A stretch of 46,986 nucleotides of DNA. Source: Marinilabilia salmonicolor JCM 21150 (GTDB lineage: Bacteria; Bacteroidota; Bacteroidia; Bacteroidales; Marinilabiliaceae). Below, one piece after another: positions 44,550 to 46,986 of the stretch (position 1 is its first letter; every line of letters begins with the position of its first letter). The notes under the pieces were generated by a model. The model did no database searches and had not been told where the DNA came from. It was given only the letters and a program-made list of their open reading frames with translations. The stretch lies in contig NZ_AJKI01000035.1 in the NCBI RefSeq assembly GCF_000259075.1, forward strand, positions 1-46,986, in the 5' to 3' direction. Made by a program: the position numbers and the translations under genes.

Positions 44550-46986
<2,437 letters not shown>

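Overview
The window looks like a chromosomal segment of a Bacteroidota bacterium, most likely Bacteroidales/Marinilabiliales-like. Reasons: a subtype iii type VI secretion system (T6SSiii, known only from this phylum), a short 286-residue primary sigma factor, several promoters matching the Bacteroidota -33 TTG / -7 TAnnTTTG pattern, few clear Shine-Dalgarno sites, lipoproteins with early cysteines, and AT-rich intergenic DNA. The exact genus cannot be read from the sequence. 

Layout. (1) Positions 50-14437, all on the minus strand, are a T6SSiii locus read from right to left: tssN, tssK, tssG, two small TssO-like inner-membrane proteins, tssP (PKD domains), tssR (lipoprotein), then the main tube protein tssD and the sheath genes tssB and tssC. 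After a 732-base gap comes a cargo module: two divergent TssD (Hcp) paralogues, a LysM-containing putative effector, a membrane-anchored putative immunity protein whose start overlaps the effector stop, and an orphan ORF that begins inside a second, truncated copy of the same LysM sequence. tssE, tssF, tssH/clpV and tssI/vgrG are not in the window and may lie to the left. (2) Positions 14438-15559 hold no convincing gene. (3) Positions 15560-24752 (minus) carry an M3 oligopeptidase lipoprotein, htpG, a three-gene vitamin B12 ABC importer preceded by a cobalamin riboswitch, and an unknown exported protein. (4) Positions 24841-46517 are housekeeping: a small DUF6132-like membrane protein, threonine dehydrogenase, polyphosphate kinase, a ferredoxin-reductase-like flavoprotein, purL, aldose 1-epimerase, a long-chain acyl-CoA synthetase, an outer-membrane-type exported protein, uvrB with dapF, a DegP/HtrA protease, the primary sigma factor rpoD and gyrB. 

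How the genes work together. The T6SS genes encode the trans-envelope complex (TssN/O/P/R), baseplate parts (TssK/G), contractile sheath (TssB/C) and tube (TssD). The cargo module next to them is the most variable and interesting part. The effector and orphan ORF share a LysM half and a short SDxDAxxG motif and then differ completely, which resembles a polymorphic toxin locus where new C-terminal toxin ends replace old ones and displaced ends remain as orphans. The B12 genes form a clear riboswitch-controlled unit. Several intergenic regions contain strong inverted repeats: the tssD-tssB junction, an AT-rich palindrome block inside the riboswitch, a triple hairpin between an outer-membrane gene and uvrB, and a nested hairpin between rpoD and gyrB.
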